A DNA stretch of 64,000 nt from Hyphomonadaceae bacterium (lineage in GTDB: Bacteria; Pseudomonadota; Alphaproteobacteria; Caulobacterales; Aquidulcibacteraceae). The position numbers and the translations under genes were made by a program. Within the stretch, counting starts at the first letter, position 1. Each line of letters opens with the position of its first letter. Shown piece by piece: positions 8,808-18,094 of this stretch. The notes under the pieces were generated by a model. The model saw nothing but the letters and a program-made list of their open reading frames with translations. It searched no databases and was not told the DNA's origin. The stretch covers positions 251,138 through 315,137 of the forward strand of contig JAEUMQ010000001.1 of the NCBI GenBank assembly GCA_016791425.1, given 5' to 3'.

Positions 8808-10193
8808 CTACGCCGCCGGCCGCGGCGGCTGCGGCATGGCCCGTTGCTGCATCGCTTGCGCGGGCATGCGCTGGGGCGCGCGCGCCTTCACCTCCTGCGG
8901 ATGCGTCAGGAGATAGAGCGTGTAGCCGCAGATGATCCCGTAGAGGATGTTCCCTTCGACCATCCACATCGGCATCGTGCCCATGTTGAGGCAGATGAAG
9001 CCGATATGGGCGCCGACAAGCACGCCCTTGTTCGCGTGCCGCACGCGGAGCGCGGCCGCGAGCATCGACATCCACAGAGCGAGCGTCGCGATGACGCCGA
9101 CGATCCCGTACTCGAAGAGCGCGTTAACCAGGGTGTTGTGCGCGTAGAGCCGGAAATTTCCGCGCCAGGTCTCCGGGCCGAAGCCGAAGAGATGCGTCGT
9201 CCACTCGCCGTTCATCCAGGCGAAGATGTACCCCGCCCAGATCCGCGGGCGCCCGGACAGGATGCGGGATTCCTCGTCGGTGTAGGCGTAGGGCGGCTTG
9301 AAGAGGTTCACGTCTCCGGACGTCGCCGTTCCAATGTCGGCGAAGCGCGATGCGAGGAAAAGGCCCGCCAGCCCGACCAGGATGCTGATCAGCAGGATCG
9401 CGAAACCGACGACCAGAGGCCGGTCCTTCATCACCACCCGCCGGATCGGCGACAGGCCGAAGAAGACGATCAGCACCGGTGCGATCGCGATGATGGTGGT
9501 GCGGTAATTGGCAAGGTAAATGCCCGCCACGCAGACGATCACCAAGAGCGCCTTCATCATCGTGTTGAGCCGCGTGGTGAACGCCGCCACGACCGCGCAG
9601 GTCGCCAGAATGACGGAGAAATGCGCCTCGTGGTCGTAGCCGCCGATATAGGAGGTCGAATTGTCGTTCTCGGTCGCCTTGCCAAGGCCCATGGCGATGG
9701 AGAGCGCCTGCAGCACGAGCGGCGTCACGAACGCCAGAAGCAGGAGGCGCATGAACCGCCCGTCGGACTGCCCCTTCAGCGCCTCGTAGACGCCGAGCGT
9801 GAACACGATGAGATAGACGTACTTGGTGAGCACGCCGACCAGGCCGCCATAAGAGACGTTAACGATCGCGCTGACGATCGCCACCACCATGAGGACATAG
9901 ATCGGCAGCAGATAGCTCAGCCGCAGGTTCTTCAGATTGATCTGCGTGAGCCCTATCCCCGCCACCGCCGTCGAGCTGAGCGCAATCAGCGACATGCCCG
10001 CCGCCACCGGCGTCGTCACGATGGCGCCCATCGCGCTCATCGCGTACCGCAGCCAGACCGCGCCGAGCAGGAAGCCGCCGACGCGGTGGCGCATGCGCAC
10101 CATCGCGACCGCGATGAGCGCCAGCGAGACGGCCAGGATCGGGTAGAGAACGTACGCCGGCATCGTCGGCGCGAGTTTGGAGAACCCTTCCAA
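8808..10193 (-). CDS. O-antigen ligase / Wzy-type polymerase family membrane protein
   Basis: A polytopic inner-membrane protein of 461 aa with about 10-12 hydrophobic segments. A large periplasmic loop (about residues 275-340: SRFADIGTATSG... RPRIWAGYIFAW) lies before the last helices, the layout of WaaL/Wzy proteins. A C-terminal Wzy_C-like stretch (FGFGPETWRGNFRLYAHNTLVNALFEYG, shown here only in outline) has the conserved His-Asn. The protein is expected to polymerise or ligate the exported saccharide. The longest frame starts with TTG 10193; ATG 10163 is an equally plausible start. Confidence 0.82.
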   Translation of the reverse strand: MEGFSKLAPTMPAYVLYPILAVSLALIAVAMVRMRHRVGGFLLGAVWLRYAMSAMGAIVTTPVAAGMSLIALSSTAVAGIGLTQINLKNLRLSYLLPIYVLMVVAIVSAIVNVSYGGLVGVLTKYVYLIVFTLGVYEALKGQSDGRFMRLLLLAFVTPLVLQALSIAMGLGKATENDNSTSYIGGYDHEAHFSVILATCAVVAAFTTRLNTMMKALLVIVCVAGIYLANYRTTIIAIAPVLIVFFGLSPIRRVVMKDRPLVVGFAILLISILVGLAGLFLASRFADIGTATSGDVNLFKPPYAYTDEESRILSGRPRIWAGYIFAWMNGEWTTHLFGFGPETWRGNFRLYAHNTLVNALFEYGIVGVIATLALWMSMLAAALRVRHANKGVLVGAHIGFICLNMGTMPMWMVEGNILYGIICGYTLYLLTHPQEVKARAPQRMPAQAMQQRAMPQPPRPAA

Positions 10194-10394
10194 GTCCGGA
10201 GCCTTTCCTGGTTAACGCGCCAGAGGTCGCGATGCGGCCAGATGATGCAAACAGAGGTCGAGCGTGCAACGGCGGCGCCGCCGCGCCGACGCGTACGCGG
10301 CCTCCGATGGCACATTTCATGGCACATTTCTCGCACCCGCAACATGCCAATGCGCCGCTTCCCGGCGTGCGGCTTCATGCCTTGCGGAGCATCC

Positions 10395-11627
10395 ATGGAC
10401 GACGGCCAGCCGATCAGGGACATCGCCGGCGTTCAACCCGTGGCGCCGCCGCGCGCCCCGCGCATCGCGCTCATCGGCTGGTTCGGCTCCGGCAATTTCG
10501 GCAACGACGCCTCCTGCGAAGCCGTGCTCGGGCGCCTGCGCAAAGAGCGCCCCGACGCCGACATCTTCATCGTCTGCAACGATCCCAAGGGGATCGCCGC
10601 GCGCTTCGGGGCGCCCGCCGCGAAGCTCCGCATCCGTTTTTCCGGGCTCGCCGCCAAGCTGGACACCGCCCTGCTGCGTCTGCCGAGCGCGCTGACCAAC
10701 TGGGTTTACGCCTTGAGAACGATGGCCGGCGCCGATCTCCTGGTGTTTCCCGGCACCGGCATCTTCGACGATTACCGCAACGGCCCGATGGGCGCGGCAA
10801 GCCAGATCCTGCGCTGGTGCGCCGCTGCGCGCGCGCGCGGCGCGCAGGTCGCCTTCCTTTCGGCCGGCGCCGGCCCGATCAAGCATCCGCTGAGCCGCGT
10901 GATGATGCGCGCCGCGGCCAAGCTTGCCTCGCGCCGCTCCTATCGCGACGCTGAATCCAAGGAATTCATGGAGAGCATCGGCGTCGATGAAACCCACAGC
11001 GCCGTCTTGCCCGACGTCGCCTTCCTGCTGCCGACGCCGCCCTCCCCCGATCGGGTCGGCGCGACCCCGCTGACCGTTGGCCTCGGCGTGATGAGCTATC
11101 ACGGCTGGACCACGATCAAGGCCGGCGAGCTCGTGCACCGCGACTATATCGGCAAGCTCGTCAAGTTCGTGAACTGGCTCGCCCTGCGCGGCCATCGCGT
11201 GAAGCTGCTGATCGGCGAGGAATCCGATTGGCGCGCGGTGGAGAAGGTGAGGAAGGCCTTGTCGCCCGAAGCCCTCGCCGCGCTCGATCCGGTCGCCGAC
11301 ATGCACGACCTGCACGACGTGATGAACGAGATCGCCGGCTGCGACATCGTGGTCGCCTCGCGCTTTCACGTCATCGTCGCGGCGCTGAAGATGGGCCGCC
11401 CCGCGATCTCGCTCTCCTACGGCTACAAGAACGATGCGGTGCTCACCGCCGCGGGCTTGAAGGGCTTCTTCCAGGACGCGGACTTCTTCGACTATCCCTA
11501 CCTGCAGGATCAGTTCGCCACGCTCGAAGCCGGCCGCCAGCACGCCGCCAGGCTGGTGCGCGAACGCGTCGCGACCTTCCAGGAAGCGCTCCTGGCTAAG
11601 GACGCCCTCCTCCCCGAAACCGTCTGA
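10395..11627 (+). CDS. Polysaccharide pyruvyl transferase family protein
   Basis: Likely adds a ketal-linked pyruvate from phosphoenolpyruvate to a sugar of the polysaccharide, giving it negative charge. Length is 410 aa. Visible family features are the N-terminal IALIGWFGSGNFGNDASCEAV, then DLLVFPGTGIFDDY, FLSAGAGPI, SYRDAESKEFMESIGV, the core VLPDVAFLLP, and the C-terminal CDIVVASRFHVIVAALKMGRPAISLSYG in outline, with the conserved SRFH. ATG 10395 was chosen; the 201 bp upstream separates it from the divergent O-antigen ligase gene. Confidence 0.88.
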   Translation: MDDGQPIRDIAGVQPVAPPRAPRIALIGWFGSGNFGNDASCEAVLGRLRKERPDADIFIVCNDPKGIAARFGAPAAKLRIRFSGLAAKLDTALLRLPSALTNWVYALRTMAGADLLVFPGTGIFDDYRNGPMGAASQILRWCAAARARGAQVAFLSAGAGPIKHPLSRVMMRAAAKLASRRSYRDAESKEFMESIGVDETHSAVLPDVAFLLPTPPSPDRVGATPLTVGLGVMSYHGWTTIKAGELVHRDYIGKLVKFVNWLALRGHRVKLLIGEESDWRAVEKVRKALSPEALAALDPVADMHDLHDVMNEIAGCDIVVASRFHVIVAALKMGRPAISLSYGYKNDAVLTAAGLKGFFQDADFFDYPYLQDQFATLEAGRQHAARLVRERVATFQEALLAKDALLPETV

Positions 11628-11842
11628 CCACAGCAAGAGGGAGCGCTCTTCCGTCCCCCGACACGGGGAGGGTGTCGCAAGCGCAGCTCGCGACGGGTGG
11701 GGTTGCAGCGCTGAAACTTCTGGAGCCCCGCCCGCCTTCGCGTGGCCGAAGCCACGCTTCGGCGTGGCGAAGGCCCGTCACGGCTACGCCGTGACACCCT
11801 CCCCGCAGGCCGGGAGGGAATGGCGCCTCATTCCCGAGATGC
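11628..11842. terminator. Convergent intergenic region with hairpins
   Basis: The space between the convergent pyruvyl transferase and glycosyltransferase genes contains several dyads. The clearest is GTCACGGC-TAC-GCCGTGAC (11777-11795). A second set of GCCACGC/GCGTGGC arms lies near 11742-11770, and an inverted CCCTCCCC/GGGAGGG pair flanks the region. It is probably a bidirectional terminator built from repetitive palindromic DNA. There is no T-tract, so the mechanism is uncertain. Confidence 0.5.
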
Positions 11843-12841
11843 TCAATAAGCGGCGCGCACGGCGTCCGCGGGCCAAGGCCGCGGCTCGCGCATGCCCGAC
11901 ACCCGCTTCTCGTAGAGATGCTCCGGCCAGGACAGCACCGAATCCGCATAATCCCAGAAGCTCGGCGCAAGACCGCGCTCCCTGAGCCGTCCCATGTCGC
12001 GCCGGAAGAGCTCCCAATGTCCGGTCAGCCGCCAGAAGAGCAGCCGCCGATAGAGCACCCGCAGCCGATATTGCCGCATGTGCGCGTACTCGGAATTGGA
12101 GAACACGTAGGGCCCGTACCGCTCCACCAGCACGAGCTTCTCGTAAAGCATCGTCTGGAACTTGCGGTCCGTGGCGGTCAACGCCTCGTCATGGTGCAGG
12201 GAATCCAGCACCTCCTCGTGCACGAAAGCGAATTTTCCCCCGCGCGAGAGGATGCGCAGATAGGCCTCCGTGTCGAAGCCGATGAAGCTCGCATCGAAGA
12301 AGTCCTCGTGCGGCCGGATGCAATCGGTGCGGAAGAGGACGTGCGGCCCGGGGATGCGCGCATCGTCGGCGAACACCCGCGCCACCGCGTTCGGGCCCTC
12401 GAAGATCGAGGTTTCGGCCGGAAAGCGATGCGGACGCGCCGCGCCGTTCACCCTTTCCACCGCGCCGACCACCGTCACGCCCGGCGCCGACAGCGCCGCC
12501 TTCACCATCGCCTCCACGGCGTTGGGCGTCATGCTGTCGTCCGCGCACAGCAGCTTGAAATAGCGCGCCTCGGGCGGAATGAGCTTCAGCACGGCGTTGA
12601 AGTTCGCCACTTGCGCCAGGAGCTCGGGATTGCGCGCCGTGATAATCGGCACCGGCCCGCCCGCGGCCTGCGCCTGCGCGATGATCTCCGCCGTGGCGTC
12701 GGTGCTCGCATTGTCCAGAATGCAGTGCACGAGCGGCCGGTAGGTCTGCGCCTGCACGGCCTCGATCGCGGCGTTGAGGAACTTGGCCCCGTTATAGACC
12801 GGCGTAACGACCGCCGTGAGCGGATGTCCGGTAAGGTTCAT
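11843..12841 (-). CDS. Family 2 glycosyltransferase
   Basis: A cytoplasmic GT-A enzyme of 332 aa starting MNLTGHPLTAVVTPVYNGAKF. It is followed by HCILDNASTDATAEI and the nucleotide-sugar/metal segment FKLLCADDSMTPNAVEAM (Asp-Asp-Ser). GPHVLFRTDCIRPH and FIGFDTEAYLRIL follow, as in many WcaA-like enzymes. The C-terminus is basic and aromatic-rich. ATG 12841 was chosen as the first Met before the conserved fold. It closes the polysaccharide region on the right. Confidence 0.85.
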   Translation of the reverse strand: MNLTGHPLTAVVTPVYNGAKFLNAAIEAVQAQTYRPLVHCILDNASTDATAEIIAQAQAAGGPVPIITARNPELLAQVANFNAVLKLIPPEARYFKLLCADDSMTPNAVEAMVKAALSAPGVTVVGAVERVNGAARPHRFPAETSIFEGPNAVARVFADDARIPGPHVLFRTDCIRPHEDFFDASFIGFDTEAYLRILSRGGKFAFVHEEVLDSLHHDEALTATDRKFQTMLYEKLVLVERYGPYVFSNSEYAHMRQYRLRVLYRRLLFWRLTGHWELFRRDMGRLRERGLAPSFWDYADSVLSWPEHLYEKRVSGMREPRPWPADAVRAAY

Positions 12842-12984
12842 GATGACCCAGCCCTGAGAGCCTGCTGCAAGAATCCAGGACTCCCGTGCGGGGATCGTGC
12901 CACCGCCGCCGGGGATGACCGCCAAGCTCGACTCGCCCGAAAAGGAAGGCTAAGGCGCACATGTGCTGCTGCAGGGAGCCAGGG

Positions 12985-13638
12985 ATGAAGTTCTTCGTCG
13001 ACACCGCCGACGTTTCCGAAGTGAAGGCCATCGCCGAGCTCGGGCTGCTCGACGGCGTGACCACCAATCCCTCGCTGGTGAAGAAGGCAGGCCGCCCCTT
13101 CAAAGAGCTGCTGCAGGAGATCTGCGCGATCGTGGAAGGCCCGGTGAGCGCCGAAGTGACCGCGCTCGACGCCGAGACGATGCTCGCCGAAGGCCGCGCG
13201 CTTTCGAAGATCGCGCCCAACATCGTGGTCAAGCTGCCGCTCACATGGGAGGGCCTGAAGGCCTGCAAGACCTTCTCGGAGGAAGGCGTCGGCACCAACG
13301 TGACGCTTTGCTTCTCCGCCAATCAGGCGCTGCTCGCCGCCAAGGCCGGCGCCAGCTTCATCTCGCCCTTCATCGGCCGCGTCGATGACGCCGGCAATGA
13401 CGGCATGAACCTCATCCGCGAGATCCGCACCATCTACGACAATTACGCCTTCGAGACCGAAGTGCTCGCCGCCTCGATCCGCTCGCCCCAGCACGTGACC
13501 GCCTGCGCGCTCGCCGGCGCCGACGTCGCCACCGTGCCGGCCGGGATCCTTCAGGCGCTGGTGAAGCATCCGCTCACGGACAAAGGCCTCGACGCCTTCC
13601 TCGCCGACTGGAAGGCCACCGGCCAGAAGATCGTTTGA
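12985..13638 (+). CDS. Transaldolase, small (type 3A / fructose-6-phosphate aldolase) family
   Basis: A cytoplasmic class I aldolase of 217 aa that transfers dihydroxyacetone units (pentose phosphate pathway) or acts as a fructose-6-phosphate aldolase. It starts [20 protein letters not shown], with [10 protein letters not shown], the Schiff-base Lys83 in [33 protein letters not shown] and [11 protein letters not shown]. These are hallmarks of the short transaldolases. An ATG 24 bp further upstream adds MCCCREPG, which is not conserved-looking. The ending [19 protein letters not shown] is typical. Confidence 0.92.
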   Translation: MKFFVDTADVSEVKAIAELGLLDGVTTNPSLVKKAGRPFKELLQEICAIVEGPVSAEVTALDAETMLAEGRALSKIAPNIVVKLPLTWEGLKACKTFSEEGVGTNVTLCFSANQALLAAKAGASFISPFIGRVDDAGNDGMNLIREIRTIYDNYAFETEVLAASIRSPQHVTACALAGADVATVPAGILQALVKHPLTDKGLDAFLADWKATGQKIV

Positions 13639-13665
13639 TCCTTCGCTACGTCGAAAAACAAAGCT

Positions 13666-13698
13666 CCGTCATCCCGGGCGAGCGAAGCGGGATGACGG
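13666..13698. terminator. Hairpin between convergent transaldolase and Anbu genes
   Basis: A perfect 10-bp stem, CCGTCATCCC / GGGATGACGG, with a 13-nt loop. It lies between the transaldolase stop (13638) and the Anbu stop (13724) and has no T-run. It resembles the dispersed CGTCATCCCGGGC palindrome common in alphaproteobacterial genomes and may serve both strands. Confidence 0.55.
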
Positions 13699-13723
13699 TC
13701 GCGCGTGTCGCAAACCATAGGCT

Positions 13724-14506
13724 TTAGGGCCCGAACAAGCGTCCCCCGCCCGACGGCTTCGGCGCATCGAGCGGCGCATTCGGCCCCGGCAGATCGCGAT
13801 AGGCCTGCCTGAGCGCCTCCGACCAGCGCTCGCGGATCATGCGGAAATACGGATCGTCCTCCGAGATGCGCCGCCGCATCTCCACATGCAGCGCGTCCTT
13901 GCGGTAGGTCATCAGGTCGATCGGCATGCCCACGGACAAATTCGACCGCAGCGTGGAATCCATCGAGATGAGCGCAAGTTTCACCGCGTCCTCCACCGGC
14001 GTGTCGTATTTCGCCACGCGATCCAGGATCGGCTTCCCGTATTTGTGCTCGCCGATCTGCAGATAGGGCGTGTCGGCGGTCGCCTCGATGTAGTTGCCGG
14101 CCGAATAGACCTGGAAGAGCCTGAGGCGCCGCCCCGCGATCTGGCCCGCGACCAGGAACGACGCGTCGAACGCCACGTTCTCCTGGCTGAGCGAGGGCGC
14201 GTCCTCCTCCCGCACCGACCGCACCGCCTTGCCGACGAGCCGCGCCGCCTCGAACATCGAGGGCACGGTGTGCAGTGAATCCGGTCCCTCCTCGCCCGTC
14301 TCGCCGATGCCCTCCGTCACGCGCGTGATCACCGCCTGCGTCACCGCCAGATTGCCCGCGCACATGATCGCGATCATCCGCTCGCCGGGCTTTTCGATCA
14401 CGTGCAGCTTGGAGAACACCGAGATGTTGTCCACGCCCGCATTCGTGCGCGTGTCGGCGCACAGCACCAGGCCTTCCTCCACCCGAAGCGCGACGCAATA
14501 GGTCAT
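13724..14506 (-). CDS. Anbu (proteasome-type / HslV-like) peptidase
   Basis: Anbu is an ancestral self-assembling Ntn-hydrolase related to proteasome beta subunits and HslV. This copy has 260 aa. It starts MTYCVALRVEEGLVLCADTR, so Thr2 would be the nucleophile after Met removal, with the conserved ADTRTNAG Asp region. Further typical segments are MIAIMCAGNLAVTQAV, QVYSAGNYIEA and KLALISMDSTLRSNLSVG. It is the last gene of a four-gene minus-strand island with transglutaminase, alpha-E and ATP-grasp genes, the classic Anbu context. The cellular substrate is not established. Confidence 0.93.
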   Translation of the reverse strand: MTYCVALRVEEGLVLCADTRTNAGVDNISVFSKLHVIEKPGERMIAIMCAGNLAVTQAVITRVTEGIGETGEEGPDSLHTVPSMFEAARLVGKAVRSVREEDAPSLSQENVAFDASFLVAGQIAGRRLRLFQVYSAGNYIEATADTPYLQIGEHKYGKPILDRVAKYDTPVEDAVKLALISMDSTLRSNLSVGMPIDLMTYRKDALHVEMRRRISEDDPYFRMIRERWSEALRQAYRDLPGPNAPLDAPKPSGGGRLFGP

Positions 14507-14544
14507 CCCCGATCCCTCACTCGTCCGGCCCGCACTCTGCCGCT

Positions 14545-15333
14545 TCATTGCTGCGCCTGCTGCACGCCGACGCGCACGCTGAGCTTCTCCGCCCCGCCCC
14601 CGGCGCGCACGCCCGTGACCGGCGCGGCGTCCGCATAATCGAGCCCTGCGGCCAACCGCACATGAGCCTCCCCGGCGAAGCAGCGATTCGCAGGGTCCAC
14701 CCCGACCCATTCCCCTTCGGTAAACGTCTCCACCCAGGCATGGCTCGCCGGCTCGTCTCCCCGGCCGGTCCACAGATACCCCGACACATAGCGTGCCGGA
14801 ACGCCGCGCGCCCGCAAAGCCGCGATCAGCACATGCGAGTGATCCTGGCAGACCCCGCTGCCGCGCGCGAGCGCCTCCGCCGCGGGCGTGCAGACGTTTG
14901 TCGCATCCGCCGCAAAATCGATCCGCCCCCGGACCAAACGGGCCACCTCGATCACCTCCTCGCGGCCCCCCGGCGCCCGCTCGAGCAGCGCCCCCACCCC
15001 GCCGGCCGGCCGCGTCAATGCGGTTTCGCGGAGGAAATAGATGGGCGGCAGCGTCTCCTCGCCATTCCAGCGCCCGCCGGTGTCGCGCGTGATCACCTCG
15101 CCGCGCACCTCGATGCGCACGCCGGTCGCCAGCCTTGGAGCGCAAACCACGGCGATGCGGTTGCCGAGGCCGTCCTCGAACGGCGCGAGCGCGGCTTGCC
15201 CGTCCCGCGTCACGCTCCAGGAGAGGATTTCGAGCCCCGCATGCGCGCGCGGGAAGAGCCGCGCGATCTGCGCGCTCCGCTCCAGCGGCGCCTCGTACCG
15301 GTAGGCGGTCTCATGGACGATGCCGAGGCGCAT
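14545..15333 (-). CDS. Transglutaminase-like family protein (Anbu island)
   Basis: A cysteine-protease-fold protein of 262 aa. The N-terminal bacterial transglutaminase-like domain (MRLGIVHETAYRYEAPLERS, residues 1-80) is followed by the core with Cys162 in GVCQDHSHVLIAALRARG, His198 in ASHAWVETF and Asp213 in GVDPANRC, a complete triad. In the family these enzymes may form or hydrolyse isopeptide bonds. Co-occurrence with the ATP-grasp and alpha-E proteins suggests a peptide-ligation/cleavage system. It lies 38 bp upstream of Anbu on the same strand. Confidence 0.92.
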   Translation of the reverse strand: MRLGIVHETAYRYEAPLERSAQIARLFPRAHAGLEILSWSVTRDGQAALAPFEDGLGNRIAVVCAPRLATGVRIEVRGEVITRDTGGRWNGEETLPPIYFLRETALTRPAGGVGALLERAPGGREEVIEVARLVRGRIDFAADATNVCTPAAEALARGSGVCQDHSHVLIAALRARGVPARYVSGYLWTGRGDEPASHAWVETFTEGEWVGVDPANRCFAGEAHVRLAAGLDYADAAPVTGVRAGGGAEKLSVRVGVQQAQQ

Positions 15334-15536
15334 GACAGCTAGCGCCCCCGCCCTTCAGGAGAGCGGGCAAGGGGCGGGGTGAACCGCCCACCTGGTGGGG
15401 TAGCGCCAAGCATGCGTCCGCCTTCTGCGTCGTCCAATCTTGATAGCGGCATTATCCGTAGGCTGCGCTTGTGACAGAACGCATCACCGCCCGCGACGCG
15501 TTTCACCCCACGCCTCATCGCCCCTGAGGCGAGTGC

Positions 15537-16469
15537 TCAGCGCATGTAGAAGCGCTCGATCTCCGCGCCGAGCGAGGCCGTGCGCTCGATCATCTGCGTG
15601 AGGTATTCGTGCAGGCCCGCCTTCATGATGTCGTCGATCCGGCCGTAGCGCAGCTGCGCGGCGAGCGCCCCCGCCAGCCGGTGCGGCTCGCCGGCGAGCC
15701 CGCCATAGGAGTCCTGCAGCAGCTCCAGCGCATCCGCGATCTGGTCGTAGCATGCGCGCAGCGAGCGGGGCATTTCCGGCTTGAGGATGAGCAGGTCCGC
15801 CACGTTCCCCGGAAACACTTCCGAGCGGTACACCCAATGATAGGCCCGCGTCGCCGAGACGGCCTGCAGGATCGAGGTCCATTGATAATAATCGAGCAGG
15901 CCCCCGACGCCCGAATAGCTCGGCAGCAGCACGTGATATTTCACGTCGAGAATGCGCGCGGTGTTGTCTGCCCGCTCCAGGAACGTGCCGAGCCGCGTGA
16001 AGAAATAGATCTCGTTCCGCAGCATCGTCGACGAATAGGCGCCCAAAAAGCGCGTCGTCATCGTCTTCACCCAATCGAGCGTCTCCGGCAGGTGCTCCAG
16101 CACCAGCGCCTTCATGTCGAGCCGCCGGCTTTCCAGCCACGCTCCGTTCACCGCCTCCCACATGTCTCGCGTCAGCGCCGTGCGCACCGATCGCGCATTC
16201 GCCCGCGCCTTCTCCAGCGATGACAGGATGGACGAAGGATTGTCCGGATCGACGCCGAGATACATCGCCGCGTTCGCCGACGTCACGGTGTCGTACTTCG
16301 CCGCATAACCCACATCACAGCCCGCCGCTGTGAGCGCGGAGCGCCATTCCTCCGTCTGCGAGGAGAGCCCCGCCATCCGCTGCGCCGCCTCGATCAGCCG
16401 CGCCACATTGTCCATCCGCTCGATATAGCGGGCGAGCCAATAGACGCTCTCTGCGGTGCGCGCGAGCAT
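15537..16469 (-). CDS. Alpha-E domain-containing protein (DUF403)
   Basis: An all-helical protein of 310 aa, starting MLARTAESVYWLARYIERMD, the hallmark of the alpha-E family. NARSVRTALTRDMWEAVN and FLERADNTARILDVKYH are also family signatures. Its biochemical role is not settled; it is almost always next to a circularly permuted ATP-grasp gene and is presumed to act with it in peptide synthesis. Its ATG overlaps the stop of the upstream ATP-grasp gene by one base (TGATG), which indicates translational coupling. Confidence 0.93.
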   Translation of the reverse strand: MLARTAESVYWLARYIERMDNVARLIEAAQRMAGLSSQTEEWRSALTAAGCDVGYAAKYDTVTSANAAMYLGVDPDNPSSILSSLEKARANARSVRTALTRDMWEAVNGAWLESRRLDMKALVLEHLPETLDWVKTMTTRFLGAYSSTMLRNEIYFFTRLGTFLERADNTARILDVKYHVLLPSYSGVGGLLDYYQWTSILQAVSATRAYHWVYRSEVFPGNVADLLILKPEMPRSLRACYDQIADALELLQDSYGGLAGEPHRLAGALAAQLRYGRIDDIMKAGLHEYLTQMIERTASLGAEIERFYMR

Positions 16470-17920
16470 CAGCCTTGCCCCTGCGACTGCGATTGCGACT
16501 GCTGCTGCGAAGGCGCGCGCAGCACCCAGGTGTCCTTGGTCCCGCCCCCCTGCGAGGAATTGACCACCAGCGATCCCTCCCGCAGCGCCACCCGCGTCAA
16601 GCCTCCGGGAATGACCGCGATCTCCTCGCCCGCGGTGAGCACGAAGGGTCTCAGATCGATGTGCCTGGGCGCCACGCCGCTCTCCACGAAGCAGGGGCAT
16701 GTCGAAAGCGAAAGCGTCGGCTGCGCGACATAGTCGGCGGGATTGGCCTTCAGCTTCTCCGCGAACGCCGCGATTTCCGCTTTCGTCGCATGCGGACCCA
16801 CGAGCATCCCGTAGCCGCCCGATCCGCGCGCCTCCTTCACGACGAGCTCGGCCAGATTGTCGAGCACGTGCGAAAGCGCATCCGGCTTCGAGCAATCCCA
16901 GGTCGGCACGTTCTTCAACAACGGCTCTTCCCCGAGATAGAATTTGATCATGTCCGGCACCAGCCGATAGACGGCCTTGTCGTCGGCGACGCCGGCGCCC
17001 GGCGCGTTCGCAATCGTGACATTGCCCTGCCGATAGGCCGCCATCAGCCCCGGCACGCCGAGCATCGAGTCCGGATTGAACGCCAAGGGATCGAGGAAAT
17101 CGTCGTCGATGCGGCGGTAGATCACGTCCACGCGCTGCAGCCCCCGCGTCGTGCGCATGCAGACGACGCCGTCCTGCACGCGCAGGTCCGGCCCTTCCAC
17201 GAGCTCCACGCCCATCTCGTCGGCCAGGAACGAATGCTCGTAATAGGCGCTGTTGAACGGCCCCGGCGTTAAGAGCACGACGGTCGGATCGCCGTTGCAC
17301 CGCCGCGGCGCCGCCGCGCGCAGCGTCTTGAGCAGCGTCTCCGGATAGCGCTGGATCGGCGCGATGTTGCCGCCCTCGAAGAGATCGGGAAAGAGCCGCA
17401 TCATCACCGCGCGGTTCTCCAGCATGTAGGAGACGCCCGACGGCGTGCGGCAATTGTCTTCCAGCACAAAGAACTCGTCCGGCCCCGTGCGCACCAGATC
17501 AATCCCGGAAACGTGCGTGTAGACGCCGTTCGGAACCTCGAGCCCCTGCATGTGCGCCTGGAACGCCGCGTTGAGGAAGACGAGCGCCTCCGGAATGATC
17601 CCCGCCTTCAGGATCTCCGCCGGCCCGTAGATGTCCTTGAGGAAGAGATTGAGCGCTCGCACGCGCTGCTTCAGGCCACGTTCCAGAATCGCCCACTCGT
17701 CCGCGCCGAGCACGCGCGGGATCATGTCGAACGGAATGAGCCGCTCAGGATCGCCGCCTTCGGTATAGACCGCGAACGTGATCCCGATCCGCCGGAAGAG
17801 CCGCTCGGCCTCCTTCTTCTTCGCGTCGAGCGCGGCTTGCGGCGTGGCCTTGAGCCAGCGGTCCACCATCGCATAGGCGGGCCGCACAGCCCCGCCCTCG
17901 GCTCGCATCTCGTCGAACAT
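16469..17920 (-). CDS. Circularly permuted ATP-grasp type 2 family protein
   Basis: A predicted ATP-dependent carboxylate-amine ligase of 483 aa. Recognisable family blocks are ERGLKQRVRALNLFLKDIYG, GIDLVRTGPDEFFVLEDNCRTPSGVSYMLENR (split here in outline), VLLTPGPFNSAYYEHSFLADEMG, YRRIDDDFLDPLAF and a C-terminal ARGSGGYGMLVG with the permuted ATP-binding loop. A Gln/Ser-rich tail of about 14 residues ends the protein. It is the promoter-proximal gene of the Anbu island. Confidence 0.93.
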   Translation of the reverse strand: MFDEMRAEGGAVRPAYAMVDRWLKATPQAALDAKKKEAERLFRRIGITFAVYTEGGDPERLIPFDMIPRVLGADEWAILERGLKQRVRALNLFLKDIYGPAEILKAGIIPEALVFLNAAFQAHMQGLEVPNGVYTHVSGIDLVRTGPDEFFVLEDNCRTPSGVSYMLENRAVMMRLFPDLFEGGNIAPIQRYPETLLKTLRAAAPRRCNGDPTVVLLTPGPFNSAYYEHSFLADEMGVELVEGPDLRVQDGVVCMRTTRGLQRVDVIYRRIDDDFLDPLAFNPDSMLGVPGLMAAYRQGNVTIANAPGAGVADDKAVYRLVPDMIKFYLGEEPLLKNVPTWDCSKPDALSHVLDNLAELVVKEARGSGGYGMLVGPHATKAEIAAFAEKLKANPADYVAQPTLSLSTCPCFVESGVAPRHIDLRPFVLTAGEEIAVIPGGLTRVALREGSLVVNSSQGGGTKDTWVLRAPSQQQSQSQSQGQG

Positions 17921-18094
17921 GTGCCCGCCAAAAGGAACAACGGCCTAAGAACAAGGGGCCCAAGAAAGCAGCAAGAATCGCACTCTGCAGTGCAACGCCT
18001 CCAAGCGTAGCACATGGCCGCGACCTGAAACCGGAGATCGGACGCCCTCGCCCGATTATTTGGCGGCGGCGCCTGAGTTTTAGGCCCGAAGACT

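Noticed and set aside
8844..11627. A 927-codon open frame on the plus strand covering the O-antigen ligase locus
   Set aside because: Only its last part (10395-11627) is a gene. The front is the antisense of the ligase and is His/Arg/Asp-rich with no domain.
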